A DNA stretch of 64,000 nt, taken from NCBI RefSeq assembly GCF_030063455.1, contig NZ_JASITB010000002.1, positions 372,001 to 436,000 on the forward strand, written 5' to 3'. The notes under the pieces were generated by a model that had not been told where the DNA came from, did not search any database, and saw nothing but the letters and a program-made list of their open reading frames with translations. This stretch comes from Cryobacterium sp. PH31-O1. Its GTDB lineage: Bacteria; Actinomycetota; Actinomycetes; Actinomycetales; Microbacteriaceae. Below are positions 19,059-27,873 of the stretch, one piece after another. How positions within the stretch are numbered: position 1 is the first letter of the stretch; the number at the start of each line of letters is the position of its first letter. Both the position numbers and the translations under genes were made by a program.

Positions 19059-20204
19059 ATGCCCATTTTTGGGCCGCGATTCGGCCTCGTTTTCGTCAAG
19101 TGAACACATTTTGAACACACTTGAAAATGGAACACTGCCATTGAGGGCCACCGCGACGGCGTCTAAGTCGTCGTCGAAGAGGTCTGCGTAGACGTCCAGT
19201 GTCATCGCGGCCGACGAATGGCCGAGCATTCGCTGTACTGCTTTTACGTTGGCTCCGACGGAGACGGCGAGGCTTGCAGCCGTGTGTCTGAGGTCATGTG
19301 GTGTCACCTTGGGAAACTCTGGGTCGGCCTCTTGAATCGATGCAAGGGCAGAATTAAAGCGGCGGTTTCGAAAGTTTCCACTACGGAGAACTCCGCCGTC
19401 AGGCGCCATGAAGACTAAGTCGTCTGGGTGCTTTCCAGCGCAACGAGCCCGTAGGGAGTCCGAAAGGAAATCGGGGAATGGCACCGAACGACGCTCATGG
19501 GACTTCGGAGTTCCCCAGATGATCCGACCTCGAGGATCGGACACGGCCTCGACCACGTCAATCCGGCGGCGGTCGAAGTCGATTCGTGCTGTCTTGAGAC
19601 CGGCCATCTCACCCCATCTCAAACCGGTGTACGCCAGCATGATGATGACGTCGGCATCGGGCCCACAGGCGCGAGCAAGTCGAGCCACTTGTTCGTTGCT
19701 GAGATATCCTCTCGAACTCTTCACGATCCTGGGGAGGCGAACCCCATCGGACGGATTGGAGGGAATGCGCCTGTCCATGACTGCGTACTTGAGAACGCCC
19801 GAAAGCACGAGATGAATCTGGCGCACGGTGGAAGGCGCCAGACGCGCCGAGAGGTCAGAAACCCACGCCTGGACGTCAGCGTGGCTCACCTCCCCTAACC
19901 GCGTCGTGCCCCACCGCGGCAGCACGTGCTTGTCAAGGCCGTGTCGGTAGCCTGACCGCGTCGTCGGCTTCAGTTGAACCTGCGCCGCGTACCACTGCTC
20001 GGCCCAGTGAGAGATGGTCACCCGGGACTTGGTCGGGTCGACCCATTCGCCGCGGTCTTTCGACATCTCGACGCCGGCGAGGAAACGTTCCGCATCTCGT
20101 TTTGTGGCAAAGCCACGTTTCATCGTTTGCCGGCGATCGGGCGTTCGGTACCGTACGAGGTACCGCTTTCCGCCGGCTGTTGCGTACGACGTGATTGTTG
20201 GCAT
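19029..20204 (-). CDS. int: Tyrosine-type site-specific integrase
   Basis: The protein has 391 residues from the ATG at 20204, which is preceded by GGAGG at 6-7 bases; the open frame extends further upstream without such a signal. An N-terminal AP2-like arm-binding region (KRYLVRYRTPDRRQT) is followed by a SAM-like core-binding domain (ISHWAEQWYAAQVQLKPTTR). The catalytic domain has the first Arg in YTGLRWGEMAGLK, HxxR in HDLRHTAASLAV, the second His in LGHSSAAMT and the nucleophile Tyr in LDVYADLF. It integrates and excises a mobile element at a tRNA gene, here most likely the adjacent tRNA-Phe. No excisionase was recognised nearby. Confidence 0.93.
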   Translation of the reverse strand: MPTITSYATAGGKRYLVRYRTPDRRQTMKRGFATKRDAERFLAGVEMSKDRGEWVDPTKSRVTISHWAEQWYAAQVQLKPTTRSGYRHGLDKHVLPRWGTTRLGEVSHADVQAWVSDLSARLAPSTVRQIHLVLSGVLKYAVMDRRIPSNPSDGVRLPRIVKSSRGYLSNEQVARLARACGPDADVIIMLAYTGLRWGEMAGLKTARIDFDRRRIDVVEAVSDPRGRIIWGTPKSHERRSVPFPDFLSDSLRARCAGKHPDDLVFMAPDGGVLRSGNFRNRRFNSALASIQEADPEFPKVTPHDLRHTAASLAVSVGANVKAVQRMLGHSSAAMTLDVYADLFDDDLDAVAVALNGSVPFSSVFKMCSLDENEAESRPKNGHKKRPLPSVS

Positions 20205-20712
20205 TGGCGTCCTCCACCGAGAGGAGTTTTTATGTCTCACGACCATGATCTGCCACATGTCTGAGAAATTGTAGATGCTGCCTTCAGACGATATCCCAGA
20301 GATTGAGGATTACGGCCGCTTTTCGGATTTCGTCTTCTAAGTTGCAAAGTAGACATTCTGAAAACTTTAACCACGGCACTCTCCCGGGCTCGCTGAAAGC
20401 ATCTCAGGTGCCAGGGTCAAAGACGCTTCGCGTTTTTCACCCGTTCGGCTGCGGCGAGCAGCCGTTTAACTGCGGAACTGTCAGCAGCTCGAGGCCAATC
20501 GATGGGCTACATTACGCGCAGGGTTCCAAAGAGTGCCCTACGGGCCCCTGAGTGAGTATTAGAGCCTCTGAGCCGCACTCGATCGTGCGATTGAGCCCCA
20601 CCATTCGTGCGGAAGAGCACCAGCGGTGGCGTAGCTGAGCACCACCGGCGCTTCCCGTCACGGATTACGCGGTCGCGGACGGCATTGAGCACAACGCGAA
20701 TGCTGTGCCGAG
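20205..20712. other. Intergenic region without a recognisable gene
   Basis: About 500 bp between the integrase start and the SIR2 gene. Short open frames exist on both strands, but none has a good ribosome-binding site, a recognisable motif or convincing codon use. It may hold integrase arm-binding sites and the integrase promoter. Confidence 0.5.
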
Positions 20713-22254
20713 TCATCCTTTGAGCGGACTAGATCGCGGCATGAGCTCCGCGAAGAAGCTACGGAGCTCGGTCGTGAAGAGGTGGCTCGTCGGATACACC
20801 CAACCGTTCGTACCCACCCACCGCGGCAAATTCTTCGCCCAGTCATCCGTGAGTAGCCGCTGATAATGAAGGACCTGAGCAGCATTCGCGCGCTGCTCAA
20901 GTCCGAGACCAGTCTTGCCTTCCACTTCGGTTGCGATAGTGATCAGCAGACCTTCCCGGTTCCGTTTCGTCGCCGTGATCGAGACAATTGCCACCGCCAC
21001 TAGAGCTGGAATGAGCCGAACCGAGCGGAGCATCTGATTCGACTGGAGTGGGAACGCTGCCCCGGCATCGACGAGTCGCTGCACCGCGTCCACCCATAGC
21101 CGATCGTGCACACCATCAGGGTCATGCCACACACCTTCGATCAGCAGTGGCGCGAGCTGATGCATCGAACGAACGTGACTATCGATTGTGTCGTCGACCG
21201 TTTGCCAAGTCACTTCAGCACCATCCAAAGATGAAACCGACTGAGCGGCGATGGAGTCGACCACACCGTCGACTATGCCCATGACTAAGTCATACAAATC
21301 GATCCTTCGAACGGGATCGGGCAGGTACCGCTTCAGCCGTGCGACCGCCATCGCCGTGGTCAGCGGCGGCGCCGATAACCGATCCAGAGCCTCTAGGCTC
21401 TCAACGAGCTCGCCGAATAAATCGTCAGCGCTGGAGGCGGGCAGAACGACCCCGCCCCGGCCGGTCAGCAGCCGTTTCGCGGTCTCGCCACGACTGCTGC
21501 GCTGATCCCAATACAGCGGATATCGACGTGACGTCGCCTGCTCCAAAGCACCGACAAGAGCAACGTCCCAGTCCGCCGACCATCCGGACACGACCAGCCC
21601 GTATTCATCGAACACCTGGTCCAGGAGACCAGTCCACTCCAGGGGATACTCCGAGAGCTCTGCTGGCGTGTTTCGAGTCCCGAGATCTCGATAGTCGCCA
21701 TGCAGTTTAGTAACGGTCGCGCTCGAATGCGCCAATGGCTCCATTCCCTTGACGGCCTCCGGCCGCGAGATCACCTGAGCTGATACACCAACAGCATCTA
21801 GTGCCTGTTCCATCAGCCGGTCAAAGTTGGTCGTGACAATCACTTTCACTGATCCCCGGCGCACAAGCTCCGCGATCGCACGATGCGCCTTGCTGGGCTG
21901 CAGCACGGGTGTCTCATCATCTGAACCCGGCTCGAAGAAGCCAGCAAGCAGACCCTGCCGTGCCGCGGCGGACGGCGCCAACTGCTCTAATAACGACGAA
22001 TACCCCAACTTACCGACGCCGTTCTGACTCCACCACAACTCAGGATCAGCCCGGGCAGCAGAAACTGCACTGGAATCATTAGGGGCCGAAGCGGCCGCGA
22101 CACGAGCCACGAGTTCCGTAACGACACCCCAACCGGTCAGCAGCCCCGCTCCGGTTGAGACACCCGAACCTAGAAGCACCGCGTAGACGCCGGGTTGCGA
22201 ATGCATCGACGTGGCCAACGACACCAGCGACGACAAACCTCTATTTGCAGACAT
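20713..22254 (-). CDS. SIR2-family protein (putative NAD-consuming defence effector)
   Basis: The protein has 513 residues from the ATG at 22254 (MSANRGLSSLVSLATSM). The N-terminal half is a SIR2-like domain with a nucleotide-binding loop GSGVSTGAGLLTGWGV near residue 30, then VKVIVTTNFDRLMEQAL near 145 (TxNxD motif) and VTKLHGDYRD near 190 (KLHG motif). This half ends with a SIR2_2-style fold. The C-terminal half (about 300-513) is helical and unrecognised; one hydrophobic segment (RLIPALVAVAIVSIT) might be buried or membrane-close. Stand-alone SIR2 proteins of this type are NAD hydrolases in anti-phage systems such as Thoeris ThsA and DSR. That role here is inference. It lies in the same direction as the 66-aa and GAF-like genes upstream. 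Confidence 0.8.
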   Translation of the reverse strand: MSANRGLSSLVSLATSMHSQPGVYAVLLGSGVSTGAGLLTGWGVVTELVARVAAASAPNDSSAVSAARADPELWWSQNGVGKLGYSSLLEQLAPSAAARQGLLAGFFEPGSDDETPVLQPSKAHRAIAELVRRGSVKVIVTTNFDRLMEQALDAVGVSAQVISRPEAVKGMEPLAHSSATVTKLHGDYRDLGTRNTPAELSEYPLEWTGLLDQVFDEYGLVVSGWSADWDVALVGALEQATSRRYPLYWDQRSSRGETAKRLLTGRGGVVLPASSADDLFGELVESLEALDRLSAPPLTTAMAVARLKRYLPDPVRRIDLYDLVMGIVDGVVDSIAAQSVSSLDGAEVTWQTVDDTIDSHVRSMHQLAPLLIEGVWHDPDGVHDRLWVDAVQRLVDAGAAFPLQSNQMLRSVRLIPALVAVAIVSITATKRNREGLLITIATEVEGKTGLGLEQRANAAQVLHYQRLLTDDWAKNLPRWVGTNGWVYPTSHLFTTELRSFFAELMPRSSPLKG

Positions 22255-22348
22255 GCGGCTAGCCTGACAGTAACCTCTTGCAATTGCATACCCCTGCCCC
22301 TCGTCGCCAGCTTCACGAGCGGGACCGCAGGGTTTATACGGTGTGTGA

Positions 22349-22549
22349 CTAGCGCGCGTGCGACGCGCCACCGCTGATCGAACCGTTATGGCCCAATGCG
22401 CGGGACTGTAGAAACTGAGCACGCGCGTTCACGCTGCGGCGTGCATCTGCCGAGTTGTCTGAATAACGCTTTGTCAAGCGCTCATTGCTCCGTGCTGCCT
22501 TCTCGTCAACTCGACGTCCGGCGGCTTCCTCAGGGTTCATGCCCTTCAT
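22349..22549 (-). CDS. Small basic protein (66 aa), coupled to the GAF-like gene
   Basis: The start overlaps the stop of the GAF-like membrane-protein gene by four bases (ATGA). The product begins MKGMNPEEAAGRRVDEKAA and is highly charged, Arg/Asn/Ser-rich and without cysteine or a membrane helix. I recognise no family. The overlap argues for a real gene made together with its neighbour. It could be an adaptor or regulator for the SIR2 protein 94 bp downstream, but nothing in the sequence proves it. Confidence 0.5.
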   Translation of the reverse strand: MKGMNPEEAAGRRVDEKAARSNERLTKRYSDNSADARRSVNARAQFLQSRALGHNGSISGGASHAR

Positions 22550-23475
22550 GGTGTGACCTCCTCCGTGATATTTGTAACGGTATCGGTACCGGCTGACACT
22601 TGGTAGTAGGCGGCCTGAGTGTTCAAGAACTCCGGCCCTTTCTGCGCGGCGATAACTAGCGCCATAGTTCGCGCCATACCGAGGATCGAAGCGCGCTGCG
22701 GCCCGCCGATGGCACCCACCTTCGCATTATTGACGCTCAGAAAACCGAGCTGCACCATATTCGCCTTGACAGGCACCGAGTAGAACGTCTTGTACTTCTT
22801 CCGACTCCAGTCAACGCCGTATACGACTTCGGGGTCACTCTTGACCTCGGTCTCTTCGTCGGCTTTGTCGAGAATTGCCCAAACCTCGTGATCTGGGTCT
22901 TCTCGCTCCAGGAAAGGCCTGTTTGGTCGATCATTGCGCCCATGCCTAGTTTCGTGGAGAGGGTTATCGAGAATGCGCAGGCCGCCTGCTTCCCTGCGCA
23001 GCGAATAATATGACGCACGGCTGTCGTCGCCGATCGCGCTGGCAGCTTGCCGGGCGAGAGTGCGCCGCAATGCCTTAATTGCCTCAATTCGAGCGGCACC
23101 ACGCAAGAAGGTCGACTCGATCGCTTCGCTTATGAAAATGTTCAGGTCATCGACCGCTTTCTCGGCAGATCGTTCGCTCTCTCGAAAGGTGATCTCGCCA
23201 AGTTTTTTGTCGTAACGGTCGGCTGCCTTGTCAGCCATGATTGCCCCGGCCGCAATTGCGCCGGCAATGATTCGGGCCGTGCCCCACCCTGGGTCGGTCA
23301 ACACGATTGGGGACAGCACGGCCACGACGGCTCCGAGAAATGTCAGGATCGTAAAGACGAAAGCATCCCGCAGAACGAGAAGCACTGGCCCGACCGCCTT
23401 CAAGAAGGGACTGACCGCACCCTTTTTGCCTTTGTCGCCCACATGCTTCGCGCCGCCCTTTTTGTCTCGAACCAT
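22546..23475 (-). CDS. Two-helix membrane protein with C-terminal GAF-like domain
   Basis: The protein has 309 residues from the ATG at 23475 (MVRDKKGGAKHVGDKGKKG). A very basic N-terminus is followed by two transmembrane helices (about 34-55 and 58-82, FVFTILTFLGAVVAVLSPIV and the next hydrophobic stretch). A helical, probably coiled-coil linker of about residues 90-160 comes next. The C-terminal half has features of a GAF sensor domain: FYSVPVKANMVQLGFLSVNN near 240 and ASILGMARTMALVIAAQK near 270. This layout suggests a membrane-anchored sensor. It is followed at once by the 66-aa gene and then the SIR2 gene. The GAF assignment is by pattern and needs a profile search. Confidence 0.65.
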   Translation of the reverse strand: MVRDKKGGAKHVGDKGKKGAVSPFLKAVGPVLLVLRDAFVFTILTFLGAVVAVLSPIVLTDPGWGTARIIAGAIAAGAIMADKAADRYDKKLGEITFRESERSAEKAVDDLNIFISEAIESTFLRGAARIEAIKALRRTLARQAASAIGDDSRASYYSLRREAGGLRILDNPLHETRHGRNDRPNRPFLEREDPDHEVWAILDKADEETEVKSDPEVVYGVDWSRKKYKTFYSVPVKANMVQLGFLSVNNAKVGAIGGPQRASILGMARTMALVIAAQKGPEFLNTQAAYYQVSAGTDTVTNITEEVTP

Positions 23476-23662
23476 GTGACCAATAGTTGCAGACCCGCAG
23501 CCATACGCACCGCCAAGGCGTACGTTGCAGATGTCGCGGCCGGCGGATTCGCTGACCTGTTCAAAATCTTCCGCATCTGTGGATGTAGGGCGTGAGCGTC
23601 GCCCTTGCGAAGGAACTTCCGAGGAAGCCCCGACGGTCACTGGCGGCGCGCGACTTGAATCA

Positions 23663-24028
23663 TCACAGCAGGCCGTCGATGACTGCTCGGTGATCGTAGC
23701 TGCGGACGTAGTGAGCCTCGTCAGTGCTTAGCAGTCTCGGACGATTCCATACAGCATTCTGCCGTGCCGGCCGCGAAGTGGTGATCCGCTGGAACAGAAT
23801 CGAGTCGAATCCCTCCAGTGCGCGCAGGTCGAAGGAGATGTCAGACAGAGAGCCGATGAATTCCTAGCCGAGGGTCAGCCTCAGGTAGAGCGTCGAAATG
23901 GCGACTTGGTGGAGCCAGAAATTGAGAGCGTCGGTTAGGAGCAAACTTGCGTCGGTCACGGGTGCGTCACAAGTGAACTGATTAGGAGTTGCTCTGTCTT
24001 GCAACTCTAGCGTTGCGAGGCGCTTAGC
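23663..24028 (-). pseudogene. Open frame interrupted by one stop codon, probable gene remnant
   Basis: On the minus strand a protein-like frame runs from 24028 to the TGA at 23663, broken only by an in-frame TAG at 23864-23866. The part before it contains ALNFWLHQVAISTLYLRLTL. The part after it contains FIGSLSDISFDLRALEGFDS and ends in AHYVRSYDHRAVIDGLL. I do not recognise the family. The continuous frame on both sides of the stop suggests a decayed gene or a natural truncation. A chance open frame remains possible. Confidence 0.3.
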
Positions 24029-24058
24029 TCACGAGACACTTACGCGTGGGCGACACCC

Positions 24059-24090
24059 GCCCAGCGAAGCGAACCGGCGCTTCGCTGGGC
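24059..24090. repeat. Perfect 13-bp hairpin
   Basis: GCCCAGCGAAGCG (24059-24071) and CGCTTCGCTGGGC (24078-24090) are perfect inverted repeats around a 6-nt loop. There is no U-tract on either strand. It lies downstream of the NmrA-like gene and may be its terminator. Confidence 0.6.
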
Positions 24091-24214
24091 AGATGTCTGG
24101 CCAGTTCCTGAGCTGCGAGACGGCGCTCCGACCACCCGCACTAGATTTGAGGCGCTTAGAGCTAAAAGGCAACTCCCAAGAATGCGCTACGCAATGATTG
24201 ATGGCTGACCGCTG

Positions 24215-25075
24215 TCACCTCTCCCACGCATCCCGCTCGCGGGCGGCAAATTCGAGGAATGTGGTGGCGGGTTGTCCGGTGAGGCGCCGGACGGATCGGT
24301 TCGGGAAAGCTGAGATGTTGAAGCGCACGATGCGGTAGATCATCTTCTGCACGGCGATGTAGTCCTCGGGCTTGCCCTGTTTGCGCAGTCGGACGAGGTA
24401 TTCGGTTTCGCTGGGTCGCCGGTAGTGGATGCTACGCCCGAGCGTGTGGCTGAGGATGGCGGCGACGTTGCGGTAGGTGAGGCTCTGTTCTCCTGAGAGG
24501 GTGTATGACCGCCCGATGTGACCGGGCTCGGTGAGCACGGCGGCGGCAACGCGGCCGATGTCGCGGGCGTCGATGAATGCGGTGAACGAGCGCCCGGCGG
24601 GTACGAAGACGTCGTCGTCTTCACGGATCTCCGCCGCGTGGGTGGTCGACAAGTTCTGCATGAAGAAGTTCGGGCGCAACGATGTGTACGGCGCACCGGT
24701 GCTCTTCAAGTACTGCTCGACGGCGTAGTGAGGGGTGCTGCGGTTCTGCTGCACGCCCTGCAACGACAGGAACACGATGTGTTGGATGCCGCGACGCCCG
24801 GCGGCATTGATGACCGGAAATAGGTATTTCTCTACATCAGCGATCGCGGGAGGTCGCATGAGGAACAGTCGGTCGCACCCATCCAATGCCTGATCGAGTT
24901 CGGCTGGTGACATCGAGAAGTCGAAGTGTCGTGCTTCCACGCCCTCACGGAGGTGGACCGCGTCGTCTGTGTTGCGCACGGCGCCGAGAACGGATTCTCC
25001 GCGCTCGAGTAGAAATTCCGTTACAGCGTCACCGACTGTGCCGGTCGCGCCGGTCACCAGAACACTCTTGGTCAT
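24215..25075 (-). CDS. NmrA-like NAD(P)-binding protein
   Basis: This 286-aa protein of the atypical short-chain dehydrogenase type starts with the Rossmann motif VLVTGATGTVGDAVTEFLLE. NmrA/QOR2-like features follow: VFLSLQGVQQNRSTPHYAVE near residue 100 and SLRPNFFMQNL near 135. The family binds NAD(P) and includes quinone or ketone reductases and redox sensors; the substrate here is unknown. Its start overlaps the stop of the MarR gene by four bases, so the three genes from 26156 form one operon. Confidence 0.82.
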   Translation of the reverse strand: MTKSVLVTGATGTVGDAVTEFLLERGESVLGAVRNTDDAVHLREGVEARHFDFSMSPAELDQALDGCDRLFLMRPPAIADVEKYLFPVINAAGRRGIQHIVFLSLQGVQQNRSTPHYAVEQYLKSTGAPYTSLRPNFFMQNLSTTHAAEIREDDDVFVPAGRSFTAFIDARDIGRVAAAVLTEPGHIGRSYTLSGEQSLTYRNVAAILSHTLGRSIHYRRPSETEYLVRLRKQGKPEDYIAVQKMIYRIVRFNISAFPNRSVRRLTGQPATTFLEFAARERDAWER

Positions 25076-25518
25076 TCTTTCGTCTCCACGGTGACGCGAT
25101 TCATGAGGTTCGCGAGGGTTGTCAGTTCGGCCGGCGTCAGGGCCGCGAACCTGGGTCGCAGTCGTTCGGCGGTGGCTCCTTCGAAGTGCTCCACCTCGTC
25201 GTGGGCGGTGCGGGAGAGCACGATGATGCGCGATCGGGCATCATCGGGGTGGACTCCTATGTCTACGTGACCCTCCGCCCGAAGCGTGTCGACAAGTTGA
25301 GTGACAGCGCCGGCGGACACTGCGAGGAGCTCCGCGAGCCGTCCAGGGGTCGAGCCTGACGGGTTCCGGGCAAGGAAGAACAGCGCCGATAGTTGCGAAC
25401 CAGTCAGTATCCGTCCTTCGAACGGACGCCGCTGCTCTGACGACAGCAATCGACTGAGCGACGCTACAGCGCCGAGCACCACACGCACCGGGTCGACCTG
25501 CCCCTCGGCGGCGCTCAT
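25072..25518 (-). CDS. MarR-family transcriptional regulator
   Basis: The protein has 148 residues from the ATG at 25518, which makes an ATGA overlap with the upstream oxidoreductase-like gene. The winged-helix region is visible at GSQLSALFFLARNPSGSTPG and LAELLAVSAGAVTQLVDTLR (near residues 45-85), followed by the wing with HPDDARSRIIVLS. MarR proteins repress their own operon until a ligand or oxidant releases them. The palindrome at 26165-26177 before the first gene is the likely operator. Neighbours suggest control of a stress or detoxification response. Confidence 0.88.
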   Translation of the reverse strand: MSAAEGQVDPVRVVLGAVASLSRLLSSEQRRPFEGRILTGSQLSALFFLARNPSGSTPGRLAELLAVSAGAVTQLVDTLRAEGHVDIGVHPDDARSRIIVLSRTAHDEVEHFEGATAERLRPRFAALTPAELTTLANLMNRVTVETKE

Positions 25519-26156
25519 CGTGCGCTGACGAACGGCATCTCGTGCACATACTGGCGATCGTCGATCTGGGTGATAAGAAACTCGGCGAGGTCGTCTCGAC
25601 TGATCTTTGTGGTGCTGTCGCCACCCACCCAGCCCACGCCGTACGAGCCCGTCCCCGGATCTTCGCTCAGGCGAGGTCCGCGCACCACCGTCCACTCCAG
25701 TCCACTCTGCTGCAGCAGCGCCAAGTGCGCTTCGGCGTCTGCGAGCACTTGGCCCGACAGCAGCTTCAGGAGGCCGCGGATGATGCGATCTGGCAGCTTC
25801 GGCTGATCCTTGCCCTCAGCACGCAAGCCTCCGCCAGAAAGGGTCACGATCCGCGTGACCCCGTGACGCTGCATCGCCTCCAGGATGAGCCGAGTACCGC
25901 GCGCCTGCAAGTCATCTGGCGAGCCCTTCACATACCCAAACACACTGAGCACAACATCCGCCCCCGCCACCACCCGATCAACCGACCGCGCATCCAACAC
26001 ATCCCCCTCGATCACGGTTAGTCGATCATCGGCGACGGAGATCTTGTCGAGATCGCGCGCGAGTGCGCGCACCGAGAGCCCACGCGCGAGAGCTTGATCG
26101 AGCACACGACGACCGGTTTTCCCGGTCGCACCGAACAGAGCAATGGTCGTAATCAT
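25515..26156 (-). CDS. NAD(P)H-binding SDR-like protein
   Basis: This 213-aa protein starts ITTIALFGATGKTGRRVLDQ, a nucleotide-binding motif of the NAD(P)H-binding (NmrA/YwnB) family. It continues with VVLSVFGYVKGSPDDLQ and RIVTLSGGGLRAEGKDQ, then WTVVRGPRLSEDP near residue 155. It is probably a cytoplasmic flavin or quinone reductase-like protein; the substrate is unknown. It is the first gene of the operon with the MarR regulator and the NmrA-like gene, has AAAGGA before the ATG, and carries the palindromic operator 9 bp upstream. Confidence 0.83.
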   Translation of the reverse strand: MITTIALFGATGKTGRRVLDQALARGLSVRALARDLDKISVADDRLTVIEGDVLDARSVDRVVAGADVVLSVFGYVKGSPDDLQARGTRLILEAMQRHGVTRIVTLSGGGLRAEGKDQPKLPDRIIRGLLKLLSGQVLADAEAHLALLQQSGLEWTVVRGPRLSEDPGTGSYGVGWVGGDSTTKISRDDLAEFLITQIDDRQYVHEMPFVSAR

Positions 26157-26164
26157 TCCTTTAC

Positions 26165-26177
26165 TTTAGCAGCTAAA
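26165..26177. promoter_or_regulatory. Probable MarR operator
   Basis: TTTAGC-A-GCTAAA is a 13-bp palindrome lying 9-21 bases upstream of the first gene of the MarR operon. It is A/T-rich in a GC-rich genome and matches the usual form of MarR operators. Binding there would block transcription or the ribosome site. Confidence 0.65.
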
Positions 26178-26189
26178 CAATATTTGTAT

Positions 26190-27330
26190 CGATGGCCACG
26201 ATGGTAGAGCCCGTACCCGGGAGCCACACATCGCTGCCTACTGCATCTCGTATCCCTAGGGTCGCGATAGGTCTCATCGCTGCCGAGCTTGCGCAACGAT
26301 TCGCCGCGGCACCGCCCTCACCGACGATTCTCGCAACTATGTTTCGTAAGTTATGAGCCTATTTTGGGAACACATAGTGAGTTACGAGACGCCCAGGAGC
26401 GGCTGGCTGACGCCATTCCAAAAGCCGATCGACCCAGCCCCCGAAGTCATCTGCAGGACTACTGCAGACATCTCAGCAATGGTTCCTTTAGCAAGATGAT
26501 TATTTGAAGTCCTGAGCGCCAGCCAATCGTTCGGTTCAGGGCCGGGAAAGTCGTTGGCGCCGAGAGTTTTTCGAAGTTTTCGCCAGTGTCGTTCGAAGAA
26601 GAATTGGAGTTCGTCGGGGCCGAGAGTTTTGTATTAGTGGGTTATGCCCACTCGGCTGTAGAGCTGGGTGTATCGGCTAAAGTACCTCACGGATCGGGCG
26701 TACCGAAGACGATCAGCACGACGTTATATTGGTCACAGCGGTCCCGGAGCAGCTCTAATCGACGTCCAGCGGCCTCAAGTCAAGGGTGTCAGACACGGCC
26801 TCGCCGGTTAGGAATCGTGATGTTCTTACCTACCCCTTTTGCGCACGTTATCTACTTATGAGCAACCGTCATGCACGACTGGTATCGGACCCGCATCACA
26901 AACGCTTCTGGCGGGTCCGTCTGGAGGGATGCAGACTGGCCCGATGCGAGAGCCTCCCGGAGAACCCTCGTGCAAAACTTCTTTGCACGGCCTTGAAATT
27001 GATGGCCCTACCGCTCACCACTATTGGTACTGCCCGCAGTGCCGCATTTCTGCATTGTGTGAGACTGCGCTCTACCCACTTCGCCTATTTCGCAGAAGCA
27101 CCACCGAGGACACGGACACGCATCCCGGCCTCGTCCACTGACCCGACCCTTCCACTCGTAGCGGTGTTGCGCGCCCGAACCGAATAACCGGATTGAGCCC
27201 CACGTGGGGAAGACCGGCCCACTGCTGCTAATTCGGCTTTTCGTGGACCTCAGAATCTGGATGAGTTCTCGGGCGGTCCCATCTGCAGTTTCGGGCAACG
27301 CGGGTGGGCCCGCCCAGAAACAGTAGCGGC
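26190..27330. other. About 1.1 kb without a convincing gene
   Basis: The base composition is more even than in the core region, and short open frames occur in several phases. None has a clear start, motif or coding pattern. A near-repeat, TCGTTGGCGCCGAGAGTTTT at 26551-26570 and TCGTCGGGGCCGAGAGTTTT at 26611-26630, lies 60 bp apart. The stretch looks like decayed accessory DNA between the MarR operon and the stress island. Confidence 0.5.
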
Positions 27331-27336
27331 GGGGGA

Positions 27337-27510
27337 CTACTTCTTGAAGACGTCTTTGACGTTTTCGCCGGCTTTCTTTGCGCTGGCGGCAGCTTGGTCG
27401 GTTTTGCCCTCGGCAACTTTAGAGTCATCGTTCGTGACGTGACCAAGCCCTTCTTTAGCTTTGCCTTTGAGATCTTCGGCGGTGTTACGGATCTTGTCTG
27501 ATGCGCTCAT
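27337..27510 (-). CDS. CsbD-like general stress protein
   Basis: This 57-aa protein starts MSASDKIRNTAEDLKGKAKE and contains DDSKVAEGKTDQAAASAKKA, the CsbD signature (a small, charged, Lys-rich protein). AGAGGATGG precedes the ATG. CsbD proteins are produced under general stress; their molecular function is unknown. It fits the neighbouring Asp23, GlsB and DUF2382 genes, which belong to the same type of response. Confidence 0.82.
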   Translation of the reverse strand: MSASDKIRNTAEDLKGKAKEGLGHVTNDDSKVAEGKTDQAAASAKKAGENVKDVFKK

Positions 27511-27873
27511 GGCCATCCTCTTTCTTCTGTTAGTTTTCCTCAGCTGTGCCTATTTTGCGTTGGAGAAAGCTCGGTCAAGGATGTGCGTTGTGATCCTGAT
27601 CCGCCCGTGCCTAAAACTCCTACCGCTCAGAGTAGACAGTCAGCACCGAACTGACAAGGGAGACCGAGAGAGGGAGAACACTCGGATCTAGGTTTCGCGG
27701 GAGTTGGCGCAGTCGGCATTCCCCAGTGGCTCGTCGTGCACTGGCCACTGATCGGTCAAGCAGCCCTTCTTGATCACAACGGGGGAGTTTTTGTGTCGCT
27801 GTCCTGCCTCGCCGCTACCTGAGTGCGTCTAGCGCTGGCAGTCGTTGTTGGGCGGTCGTCGTTCTTGATTACG
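27511..27873. other. Intergenic region, about 360 bp
   Basis: It lies between the CsbD start and the end of the sigma-factor operon, both on the minus strand. It must hold the csbD promoter. I see no gene and no clear promoter motif. Confidence 0.5.

Noticed and set aside
20303..20551. Plus-strand frame of 82 codons between integrase and SIR2 gene, as a possible excisionase
   Set aside because: No helix-turn-helix pattern and no ribosome site; not supportable as an excisionase.
26289..27187. Plus-strand frames of 72 to 133 codons in the region after the MarR operon
   Set aside because: No ribosome sites, no recognisable motifs and mutually overlapping phases; kept only as a region without a gene.
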